From Paracoccaceae bacterium (GTDB taxonomy: Bacteria > Pseudomonadota > Alphaproteobacteria > Rhodobacterales > Rhodobacteraceae): a stretch of 9,848 bases of DNA. Position 1 is the stretch's first letter, and each line of letters begins with the position of its first letter. Location of the stretch: contig SKUV01000033.1 in assembly GCA_007129775.1 (NCBI GenBank), positions 1-9,848 of the forward strand. The letters are read 5' to 3'. This document shows, in pieces, positions 1 through 7,226 of this stretch. A model generated the notes under the pieces. It did no database searches and had not been told where the DNA came from. It saw only the letters and a list, made by a program, of their open reading frames with translations. The position numbers and the translations under genes were made by a program.

Positions 1-125
1 CGCGCATCGCCCCCGCTCTGCGCCAGCCGGGCGAGGTGAATGATGATCTCGGCCCCGAGGGCGGCGCCCGGATACTTGGTGCTGTCCGGCTTTGTCATGG
101 CAAAGAAGTAGTGCATCGCTATCAT
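1..125 (-). CDS. Unrecognised protein, N-terminal fragment cut by the left window edge
   Basis: An open minus-strand frame runs from about 125 off the left edge. It reads MIAMHYFFAMTKPD, continues through ALGAEIIIHLARLA and has no stop. Its codons mostly end in G or C, as in neighbouring genes, which is the main reason to treat it as real. Possible ATG starts lie at 125, 116 and 98 (first base on the minus strand); none has a convincing Shine-Dalgarno sequence, so the start is uncertain. The segment after the second methionine looks like a soluble protein beginning with a helix. I do not recognise the family and assign no function. It is transcribed divergently from the sigma factor, and its start nearly abuts that gene's -35 element, so the two would share a very compact control region. 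Confidence 0.5.
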   Translation of the reverse strand, partial: MIAMHYFFAMTKPDSTKYPGAALGAEIIIHLARLAQSGGDA

Positions 126-126
126 C

Positions 127-155
127 TTGACAAGGGCGGCGCCGGGGCAGATAGT
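127..155 (+). promoter_or_regulatory. Sigma70-like promoter of the rpoH-type gene
   Basis: A perfect -35 hexamer TTGACA (127-132) is followed after 17 bp by GATAGT (150-155), which matches four of six positions of the TATAAT consensus. Transcription would begin near 162, giving a leader of about 34 nt before the ATG at 196. The same TTG can be read as an upstream start codon in frame with the sigma factor, but its place in the -35 box argues against that. I see no copy of the RpoE-type TGATCC element known upstream of rpoH-II in Rhodobacter sphaeroides. Confidence 0.6.
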
Positions 156-182
156 CGGGTCAGATAGTTTCGAAACGCTATC
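148..182. repeat. Repeat and palindrome cluster in the rpoH leader (possible operator)
   Basis: CAGATAGT occurs twice, at 148-155 and 161-168, with a 13-bp period; the first copy overlaps the -10 element. The second leads into the perfect 10-bp palindrome GTTTCGAAAC (167-176), flanked by GATA (163-166) and TATC (179-182) in an imperfect outer dyad. The cluster covers the predicted transcription start and 5' leader, a usual place for a repressor operator. No regulator is identified. Confidence 0.4.
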
Positions 183-195
183 AACAGAGGGCAAG

Positions 196-1065
196 ATGGG
201 CGCGATCGACAGCCGGACCGGCACTTTCATCCGCAGCAGCATGGCCAACGAGATGCTCGATGCCGAGACCGAGCATCAACTGGCGCTGGCATGGCGAGAC
301 CGGCAGGACGAGGCTGCGCTGCACCGGCTGATCACCGCCTATGCCCGGCTCGCCGTGTCGATGGCGACGCGCTTTCGCCGCTATGGCCTGCCGTTCGAGG
401 ATCTGGTGCAGCAGGGCAATCTGGGGCTTATGCGGGCGGCGGAAAAGTTCGACCCGGAAAATGGCGCGCGGTTTTCGACCTATGCGCGCTGGTGGATCAA
501 GGCGTCGATGCAGGATTATGTGATGCGCAACCTGTCGGTGGTGCGTACGGCCACGAATGCGGCGCAGAAGAAGCTGTTTTTCAACCTGCGCAAGGTGCAG
601 GCGGCGGCGGAGCGCGCGGCCTCCGGCCGGTCCGGCACGCTCAGCCAGCGCGAACTGGCCGAGACGCTCGCCCATGAACTGGAGGTGCCGCTGGCCGAGG
701 CCGAGACGATGCTGGCGCGGATGGCCGGGCCGGACTTGTCGCTCAACGCGCCGCAGGGCGACGAGGCCGAGGGCCGCGAATGGATCGACTCGCTGGAGGA
801 TTCGACCATGCCCACCGAAGAGGCGGTGCTGGGCCGGATAGAAGCCCGGCGCCGGCTGGGCCTTTTGACGCGGGCGCTGGAGGCGCTGCCCGACCGGGAG
901 CGCCGGATCGTGCTGCGCCGGCATCTGGACGACGCGCCGCTGACGCTGACCGAACTGGGCGCCGAGATGGGGATTTCCAAGGAGCGCGTGCGCCAACTGG
1001 AAGAGCGCGCGCTGGCCCGGATGCGCGACAGCGTGGGCCGCGTCGCCGGCGGCTCGGGCGCGTGA
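196..1065 (+). CDS. rpoH: RNA polymerase sigma factor, RpoH family (RpoH-II type)
   Basis: This is an alternative sigma factor of the sigma32 heat-shock family, 289 residues from the ATG at 196, close to the usual RpoH length. Region 2 spans about residues 45-112 and includes FEDLVQQGNLGL, the core-binding and -10 recognition helices, and ARWWIKASMQDY. The RpoH box, QKKLFFNLRK at residues 124-133, separates RpoH proteins from other sigma70 members. Region 4.2 (about 251-276, LTELGAEMGISKERVRQLEE) is the -35 helix-turn-helix. The start at 196 is preceded by AGAGG at 186-190 with 5-nt spacing; the earlier in-frame TTG lies in the promoter. The N-terminus (FIRSSMANEMLDAETEHQLALAW) resembles RpoH-II of Rhodobacterales, which in Rhodobacter sphaeroides acts in singlet-oxygen and oxidative stress responses. 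The II assignment is inference. The downstream neighbour is convergent, so the gene is probably monocistronic. Confidence 0.93.
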   Translation: MGAIDSRTGTFIRSSMANEMLDAETEHQLALAWRDRQDEAALHRLITAYARLAVSMATRFRRYGLPFEDLVQQGNLGLMRAAEKFDPENGARFSTYARWWIKASMQDYVMRNLSVVRTATNAAQKKLFFNLRKVQAAAERAASGRSGTLSQRELAETLAHELEVPLAEAETMLARMAGPDLSLNAPQGDEAEGREWIDSLEDSTMPTEEAVLGRIEARRRLGLLTRALEALPDRERRIVLRRHLDDAPLTLTELGAEMGISKERVRQLEERALARMRDSVGRVAGGSGA

Positions 1066-1067
1066 TC

Positions 1068-1095
1068 GCGGCCTTTTTCCCCGGTGCCGGGGCCG
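1068..1095. repeat. Inverted repeats between convergent genes
   Basis: The 37-bp gap between the convergent sigma factor and sulfotransferase genes holds CCCCGG-TG-CCGGGG (1079-1092). It is preceded by T5 (1074-1078) and enclosed by GGCC at 1070-1073 and 1091-1094. A hairpin here could slow polymerase from either side. The T run precedes the hairpin on the plus strand and so is an A run after it on the minus strand; it is therefore not a canonical intrinsic terminator in either direction. Confidence 0.35.
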
Positions 1096-1102
1096 TCAGG
1101 CG

Positions 1103-1909
1103 CTATCCGTCGGACAGCAGAAGATGCATTTTCTCAAGATCCACCGGCCCGGATGCCCGAGTGTTCGACGGGTTTTCAAAGTCATAGCCGAAGATCTCGA
1201 AATCGCGCTTGTACATTTCCAACATCAGATGCTGTGACAGATCGTCGAAGTAATCCGCCACCGGATGCGCGCGCTTCGGACCATGCCCCTCGGATTCGTT
1301 GAACCGCGGAATCGCCCCCGGATCCACCGCATGGGGCGGGGCGGCATCGGCCAGCACCGCCGAAATGCCGGCGTTGAAATCCTCGGTGAAAAAGACATGG
1401 TGAAACCGCCCGCCGCCGGCGACGAAGGTGCCCACATGGCCGGCCACGGGCGACCAGTGAATATCGGGCGGCATCGGCCGGCGCCATGTGATCGTGTCGC
1501 GGGCGAAGAGCAGAAAGCGCCGGAACGAGCGGATCTGGTCGAACCCGCCCTCCACCTCGATCCCGTATTTCTGGATCAGGAGCGGCACAAGATTGCCGCG
1601 ATAACGCCCGCCGTTGCGCTGGATGCCGCAGATCTTGTCGAAGAACGCCGACAGGATGCGGGCATAGGGGTTGCGCACGCAGGTGAAGTTGACGCTCCGG
1701 CCCTCGCGCACCGCGGCGCTGATCCGGCTCTGGCTGTCGGTGTCGCCCCATTTCACCAGCCCTTCGCTGGCGTCGTGGATATCGCCGTCGTAAAAGCGGC
1801 CGTGATCGCTGAAATGCATGATCTGGCCGATGGTGGAGCAGGCGCATTTCGGCACCACCCGATAGGCCATCGTGCCGCTTTCGGTCATCCATGTGCCGGG
1901 AAATGCCAT
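1103..1909 (-). CDS. Sulfotransferase family 2 (PAPS-dependent carbohydrate sulfotransferase-like)
   Basis: This 268-residue protein has the layout of the Sulfotransfer_2 family (heparan and chondroitin type), which moves sulfate from PAPS to a sugar hydroxyl. The PAPS 5'-phosphosulfate loop is visible near the N-terminus as VPKCACSTI (residues 19-27), with the catalytic-type Lys at 20. The 3'-phosphate motif is CVRNPYARILSAF (77-89). HWSPVAGHVG (151-160) and the C-terminal YKRDFEIFGYDF (233-244) also fit the family. There is no signal peptide or membrane anchor, so it probably acts in the cytoplasm on a lipid- or nucleotide-linked glycan. The ATG at 1909 has GGAGG 4 nt upstream; the open frame extends further upstream but reads through non-coding-looking sequence. 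It diverges from a GT14 glycosyltransferase, which suggests a common glycan product. The acceptor is unknown. Confidence 0.85.
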   Translation of the reverse strand: MAFPGTWMTESGTMAYRVVPKCACSTIGQIMHFSDHGRFYDGDIHDASEGLVKWGDTDSQSRISAAVREGRSVNFTCVRNPYARILSAFFDKICGIQRNGGRYRGNLVPLLIQKYGIEVEGGFDQIRSFRRFLLFARDTITWRRPMPPDIHWSPVAGHVGTFVAGGGRFHHVFFTEDFNAGISAVLADAAPPHAVDPGAIPRFNESEGHGPKRAHPVADYFDDLSQHLMLEMYKRDFEIFGYDFENPSNTRASGPVDLEKMHLLLSDG

Positions 1910-1936
1910 TGTGCCTCCGCAATGCGCGTCTGATCG

Positions 1937-1966
1937 GTTAGAAGCAGAGTTGCGCGCCCAATTCAA
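1937..1966 (-). promoter_or_regulatory. Candidate promoter for the sulfotransferase gene
   Basis: On the minus strand TTGAAT (1966-1961) is followed after 18 bp by TCTAAC (1942-1937), matching four of six positions at each hexamer. The implied leader is about 20 nt. The divergent gap of 90 bp between the two start codons must hold promoters for both genes; I find no comparably good plus-strand pair. Weak evidence. Confidence 0.3.
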
Positions 1967-1999
1967 CCGCGATGCGGGCGCCCCGCACCGAGGGCAAAG

Positions 2000-3595
2000 A
2001 TGGCAAGGATCGCGTTCCTTCTGCTCTGTCACCGCGATCCCGAGGGGGTCGCCCGGCAGGCACGGGCGCTGGTGGCCGCGGGCGATTGCGTGGCGATCCA
2101 TATGGATGCGCGCGCGCCCCGCGCCGATTTCGAACGGCTTCAGGCCGCGCTCTACGGCACGCCGTCGATCGTCTTCGCCGCGCGCCGGGTGCGCTGTGCA
2201 TGGGGCGCGTGGTCGCTGGTGCAGGCCACGCTGGAGACGCTGCAAACGGCGCGGCGCAGCTTTGCCGATGTCACGCATTTCTACATGATTTCAGGCGATT
2301 GCGCCCCGATCAAGACGGCCGAGCACGCCCATGCCTTCCTCGATCGCAGCGGCGCCGACCATATCGAGAGCGTGGATTTCCACCGCTCGGGCTGGATCCG
2401 GACGGGCCTGCGGGACGAGCGGCTGATCTATCGCCACTGGTTCAACGAGCGCAGCCACAAACGGCTGTTCTACGCCAGTCTGGAGGTGCAGAAGCGACTC
2501 GGCCTGCGCCGGTCGCCGCCGGCCGATCTGGAGATGATGATCGGCTCGCAATGGTGGTGCCTGCGCCGCGCCACGGTGGACAGGGTGCTGGAATTCATCG
2601 ACGCGCGCCCCGATGTGATGCGGTTTTTCCGCACCACATGGATCCCGGACGAGACATTCTTTCAGACGCTGGTGCGCCATCTGGTGGCCGCCGACGAAAT
2701 CCGGGCACGCCCGCCGACCTTTCTGATGTTTACCGATTACGGGATGCCGGTGGTGTTCTACGAGGATCATCACGATCTGCTGCTGGCGCAGGATTACCTG
2801 TTCGCGCGCAAGATCTCGCCCGATGCGGCGGGGCTGAAGGCGCGGCTGGGCGCGCTTTATGCCCGCCGGGGCGTCCGGTTCCAGGTCTCGGACGAGGGGC
2901 GGGCGGTGCATGAATTCCTGACCGGGCGCGGCCGGATCGGGCGGCGCTTTGCCCCGCGGTTCTGGGAGGTCGGCGCCTCCATCGGGCGGCGGCGGGAGCT
3001 TTTGATGCTGGTCTGCCACGACCGCCGTCTGGGGGGGGCGCTGGAGCGCGCGATCTGCGTGGCCACGGGCTTGCCGGCGCTGGGCTACGTTTTCGATGAC
3101 CCGGGCGCGCCGCTGCCGGCGCTGGGCGGGATCGAGGCGAGCCTCGACAAACGCGCGCGCCACCGCCGCGCACTGATGCGGATGCTTTACGAGCACCACG
3201 GCGGCGGCCGGCTGATGATCTGCGTGGACCCGGGGAATTTCGATGTGCTGCGCGATTTCGCCACCGATGAGGCGGTAACGCGCATCCTCGCCATCGAGGC
3301 AGGCCCGGACGGGGGCGACCCGGCGCAGGTGGCGATGGACCGGGGGCTTGTGGGCCCGGACACCCCGCCCGCGGTGATGGCCGGGCTGATCGCGCCCCTG
3401 CGCGCCGCCGCGCAGGACGAGATCGAACGCCTGCGCGCGGCGGGCTTTGCCCGTATGGGCAGCCTGCGGCAGGGGCCCGGCGGGCGGCTGGAGGGCAGCG
3501 CCGCCCTTGCGGCTTTCCTGCGTCTGCCCGAGGATGCCTGCGCCGCGATTCTGGACGAGGCCGCGGCCCGGCCGGATCGCGCCGGCCAGACCTGA
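2000..3595 (+). CDS. GT14 (core-2/I-branching type) glycosyltransferase with extra C-terminal domain
   Basis: The first 290 or so of 531 residues match the Branch domain of glycosyltransferase family 14, which adds beta-1,6-GlcNAc or xylose from a nucleotide sugar. Landmarks are the N-terminal strand MARIAFLLLCHRD, a DxD-like HMDAR at 34-38, FYMISGDCAPI (94-104, equivalent to the family's SGxDxP segment), GSQWWCLRR (182-190), PDETFFQTLV (216-225, with the probable catalytic acid) and FARKI (268-272). Residues about 325-520 form a second, alpha/beta-looking part (LLMLVCHDRR, LMICVDPGNF) that I cannot name. It may correspond to one of the DUF592x domains annotated on bacterial Branch proteins, but I cannot confirm that here. 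There is no membrane anchor, unlike eukaryotic Golgi relatives. The ATG at 2000 follows GAGGG (1990-1994). Donor and acceptor are unknown. The gene diverges from the sulfotransferase and leads into the HIT gene. Confidence 0.82.
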   Translation: MARIAFLLLCHRDPEGVARQARALVAAGDCVAIHMDARAPRADFERLQAALYGTPSIVFAARRVRCAWGAWSLVQATLETLQTARRSFADVTHFYMISGDCAPIKTAEHAHAFLDRSGADHIESVDFHRSGWIRTGLRDERLIYRHWFNERSHKRLFYASLEVQKRLGLRRSPPADLEMMIGSQWWCLRRATVDRVLEFIDARPDVMRFFRTTWIPDETFFQTLVRHLVAADEIRARPPTFLMFTDYGMPVVFYEDHHDLLLAQDYLFARKISPDAAGLKARLGALYARRGVRFQVSDEGRAVHEFLTGRGRIGRRFAPRFWEVGASIGRRRELLMLVCHDRRLGGALERAICVATGLPALGYVFDDPGAPLPALGGIEASLDKRARHRRALMRMLYEHHGGGRLMICVDPGNFDVLRDFATDEAVTRILAIEAGPDGGDPAQVAMDRGLVGPDTPPAVMAGLIAPLRAAAQDEIERLRAAGFARMGSLRQGPGGRLEGSAALAAFLRLPEDACAAILDEAAARPDRAGQT

Positions 3596-3623
3596 CACAA
3601 CCGCTGCGCCAAGGAGAGCCCGC

Positions 3624-4004
3624 ATGCCCCACAGCTATGACCCGCAGAACATCTTTGCCAAAATCCTGCGCGGTGAAATCCCCTGCGACAGGGTGCTCGA
3701 AACCGAGCACAGCCTGGCCTTTCGCGACATCGCCCCGCAGGCGCCGAGCCATGTGCTGGTGATCCCCAAGGGCGCCTATGTGAGCTATGACCATTTCGCC
3801 GCCGAGGCGAGCGATGCCGAGATCGTGGATTTCACGCGCACCATCGGGCGGATCTGCGCCGCCGAGGGGCTGGATCCGGCCGCGGGCGGTGCGGGCTATC
3901 GGCTGGTGTCGAATTGCGGGGCACACGGGTTGCAGGAGGTGCCGCATCTGCATGTGCATGTGCTGGGCGGCCGGGTGCTGGGGCGGATGCTGCCCGAGGG
4001 CTAG
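3624..4004 (+). CDS. HIT (histidine triad) family nucleotide hydrolase
   Basis: This 126-residue protein is typical in length for HINT-like HIT proteins. The histidine triad VPHLHVHVLGGR gives His108, His110 and His112, with the central His as the family's nucleophile. It is preceded by the family's SNCGAHGLQEVPH segment (N97, G99, H101). The N-terminal NIFAKILRGEIPCDRVLETEHSL stretch and SHVLVIPKG (42-50) are also standard. Members hydrolyse adenosine phosphoramidates and related nucleotide conjugates in the cytoplasm; the exact substrate is not predictable here. The ATG at 3624 has AAGGAGAG at 3611-3618. It lies 28 bp after the glycosyltransferase gene on the same strand, so cotranscription is likely, and it is convergent with the next gene 55 bp away. 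The C-terminus is short, ending 14 residues after the triad. Confidence 0.92.
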   Translation: MPHSYDPQNIFAKILRGEIPCDRVLETEHSLAFRDIAPQAPSHVLVIPKGAYVSYDHFAAEASDAEIVDFTRTIGRICAAEGLDPAAGGAGYRLVSNCGAHGLQEVPHLHVHVLGGRVLGRMLPEG

Positions 4005-4059
4005 CGCGGGCGGCCGCCGGGTGTGCGGTTGCCGAGGGCGCGGGGCGTGCAGATGCCGA

Positions 4060-4893
4060 TCAGGCGGTGCGCAGGTCGGCCTCGCCCTCGGCGCTGTTGG
4101 CGTCGCGCTGGGCGCGGATCATGCGGGCCACGCGCCACATCGCGATACCGCGCATGAACAGGCTGACGGGCAGAAAGCCCCAGGCCGCGATCATCCAGAT
4201 CAGCGTCTGCCCCCCGGTGAGCGCGCCCGGCGCCGTCAGTTCGGACAAAAACCGCACGCCGGCCGGGATCAGGAAAGGCATCAGAAAGCCGAGCGCGATG
4301 TTGAAGCGGGCATCCCGTTCCAGCCGTTCCACCACATCGCCGCCGGCGGTGGGATCGAACGTGGGCAGGTTGACCCAGACGTTGAAGGCGCCCGCGCCCG
4401 AGGGCCACGAGCCCAGCCGCATCGCCACCACGAACACCGTCAGCGACAAAAGCGCCACGATATAGCTCATCCCGGCGAGCGCGCGCACCAGCGCCACCTG
4501 CGCCAGTGGCGTGTCATCGGGCAGCATCAGCGTGATCAGCCGGACCGGGGAATAGGGAAAATCCATCGCCCGGCCCACGACCTGCCCCACCGCCTCGGCC
4601 AGCAGGGCGAAGGTGGTCGGCTCGAACTGGCCGCGCAGGATCACCGTGAGCATCAGGACCGTCAGCGCCAGCGCGCCAAAGCGGATGCGGTTGAACGGGG
4701 GCGCATAGCGGAATTCAACGAGGCTGGGGTAGGCTGCGGAATATTCCACGAAGGTCAGCACGGCGGCGATCAGCGCAAACAGCACGACGACCTGGCGCGC
4801 ATCGGCCCCGACCCCCGGCAGCAGCGCCGCCGGCAGAACGACAAGAACGAGAACCAGAAGGGCACGCACCAGCGCCCCGGCCATCCGTGACAT
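4060..4893 (-). CDS. Polytopic inner-membrane protein of unknown function
   Basis: This 277-residue hydrophobic protein has about six predicted membrane segments: near residues 8-28, 34-51, 70-88, 131-158, 196-214 and 228-248. A hydrophilic stretch at 159-195 (GSWPSGAGAFNVWVNLPTFD and a charged ERLERDAR) lies between segments 4 and 5. The tail is charged (RVARMIRAQRD) and probably cytoplasmic. I see no catalytic or transport motif and do not recognise a named family. The ATG at 4893 is preferred because AGGG lies 5 nt upstream; a GTG directly before it is in frame but too close to that site. It shares the strand of leuC-leuD but lies beyond their terminator and has a candidate promoter of its own, so it is probably a separate transcript. 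Confidence 0.8.
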   Translation of the reverse strand: MSRMAGALVRALLVLVLVVLPAALLPGVGADARQVVVLFALIAAVLTFVEYSAAYPSLVEFRYAPPFNRIRFGALALTVLMLTVILRGQFEPTTFALLAEAVGQVVGRAMDFPYSPVRLITLMLPDDTPLAQVALVRALAGMSYIVALLSLTVFVVAMRLGSWPSGAGAFNVWVNLPTFDPTAGGDVVERLERDARFNIALGFLMPFLIPAGVRFLSELTAPGALTGGQTLIWMIAAWGFLPVSLFMRGIAMWRVARMIRAQRDANSAEGEADLRTA

Positions 4894-4997
4894 CACTGCC
4901 CTGTCACCCCTGCTCTGGCGCGCCGGGCATCCCCCGCCTGCACCGTCCCGATTGCGCCTGTTGTTGTTTTTCGGCGCGCTGCCTCAACTTTTTCTCA

Positions 4998-5026
4998 ATT
5001 CTGCCCACTTTCACTACACCTCGCAA
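4998..5026 (-). promoter_or_regulatory. Candidate promoter for the membrane protein gene
   Basis: On the minus strand TTGCGA (5026-5021) is followed after exactly 17 bp by CAGAAT (5003-4998), four of six matches each. Transcription would start near 4990, leaving a leader of about 95 nt. The stretch 4960-5100 is clearly richer in A and T than the rest of the window, as expected for a promoter region. The leader itself (4894-4990) shows no further element I can name. Confidence 0.4.
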
Positions 5027-5082
5027 CACCCTGTCCGACAACGCATAAATCGGAGCGTTGATTATTCGGTTAACTGTCGCCC

Positions 5083-5104
5083 GATTGCATCAATCTGGAT
5101 GCAA
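5083..5104. repeat. Two nested dyads next to the leu terminator
   Basis: GATTG-CAT-CAATC (5083-5095) has perfect 5-bp arms, and TTGCATC-AATCTG-GATGCAA (5085-5104) has perfect 7-bp arms. They share sequence, and the second overlaps the terminator T-tract by two bases. They sit about 60 bp upstream of the candidate membrane-protein promoter, so an upstream regulator site is one reading. A GTTAAC at 5069-5074 lies nearby, but I see no full CtrA-type TTAA-N7-TTAA. Confidence 0.35.
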
Positions 5105-5132
5105 AAAGGGGCAGCCCGAGCCGGGCTGCCCC
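5103..5132 (-). terminator. Intrinsic terminator of leuC-leuD
   Basis: On the minus strand a perfect 11-bp GC-rich stem (GGGGCAGCCCG paired with CGGGCTGCCCC) with a 3-nt loop is followed directly by five T residues (5107-5103). It lies about 55 bp past the leuD stop codon. Stem, loop and T-tract all fit a strong Rho-independent terminator in that direction only. Confidence 0.92.
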
Positions 5133-5186
5133 ATATCTTGTATCCCGCACGGTTGTGGCACCAAGGCGAACGGAGGTTCCGGCGGC

Positions 5187-5792
5187 TCAGACCCAGGGCC
5201 GGGCGGCGGCGGCCTTGGCCTCGAACGCGTCGATATGGGCGGTCTTTTCCATCGACAGGCCGATATCGTCGAGCCCGTTCAGAAGGCAGTGTTTCTGGAA
5301 CGGGTCGATCTCGAAGCCGATCACGCTGCCGTCCGACAGCGTGACGGTCTGCGCCTCCAGATCGATGCCGACTCGCGCGTTTTCACCGCGCTTGGCGTCT
5401 TCCATCACCCGGTCCACCTGATCCTGCGGCAGGGCGATGGGCAGGATGCCGTTCTTGAAACAGTTGTTGTAGAAGATATCGGCGAAGCTGGGCGCGATGA
5501 CGCAGCGGATGCCGAAATCCAGCAGCGCCCAGGGCGCGTGCTCGCGCGACGATCCGCAGCCGAAATTATCCCCCGCGACAAGGATCTGCGCGCTGCGATA
5601 GGCCGGCTGGTTGAGCACGAAGTCCGGGATTTCCGCGCCTTCCGGCGTATAGCGCATCTCGTCGAAAAGCGCGACGCCGAGCCCGGTGCGCTTGATCGTC
5701 TTGAGGTATTGTTTCGGGATGATCATGTCGGTGTCGACATTGACCAGCGGCAGGGGCGCCGCGACGCCGGTGAGGGTGGTGAACTTGTCCAT
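5187..5792 (-). CDS. leuD: 3-isopropylmalate dehydratase small subunit
   Basis: LeuD is the swivelling small subunit of isopropylmalate isomerase, which interconverts 2- and 3-isopropylmalate in leucine biosynthesis as a heterodimer with LeuC. The 201-residue length is normal for the proteobacterial form. NVDTDMIIPKQYL (18-30) and GDNFGCGSSREHAPWAL (74-90) are the diagnostic segments; the latter contains the substrate-binding loop. PSFADIFYNNCFKNGILP (101-118) is also family-typical. The ATG at 5792 has a GGAAGGA ribosome site upstream that adjoins the leuC stop. The intergenic gap is only 15 bp, so the two subunits are cotranscribed and probably translationally coordinated. A strong terminator follows. 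Confidence 0.97.
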   Translation of the reverse strand: MDKFTTLTGVAAPLPLVNVDTDMIIPKQYLKTIKRTGLGVALFDEMRYTPEGAEIPDFVLNQPAYRSAQILVAGDNFGCGSSREHAPWALLDFGIRCVIAPSFADIFYNNCFKNGILPIALPQDQVDRVMEDAKRGENARVGIDLEAQTVTLSDGSVIGFEIDPFQKHCLLNGLDDIGLSMEKTAHIDAFEAKAAAARPWV

Positions 5793-5807
5793 TTTTTCGA
5801 TCCTTCC

Positions 5808-7226
<1,419 letters not shown>

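Noticed and set aside
127..195. Upstream TTG start extending the sigma factor to 312 residues
   Set aside because: The TTG is part of the TTGACA -35 element. The added 23 residues do not resemble RpoH, and the ATG at 196 has its own ribosome site.
1910..2278. Upstream extension of the sulfotransferase to 391 residues
   Set aside because: The extra residues are Arg/Pro-rich, overlap the start of the GT14 gene on the opposite strand, and the ATG at 1909 has a well-placed GGAGG.
2291..3625. Minus-strand open frame antisense to the GT14 gene
   Set aside because: The plus frame carries clear GT14 motifs and a ribosome site; the antisense product is low-complexity with no recognisable domain.
4009..4018. 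GGCGGCCGCC palindrome between the HIT and membrane protein genes
   Set aside because: A short self-complementary GC string without loop or T-tract; expected often at this base composition.
5060..5074. Possible CtrA or FNR site around GATTATTCGGTTAAC
   Set aside because: Only one TTAA half-site is present and the spacing does not fit TTAA-N7-TTAA; there is no TTGAC-N4-GTCAA match.
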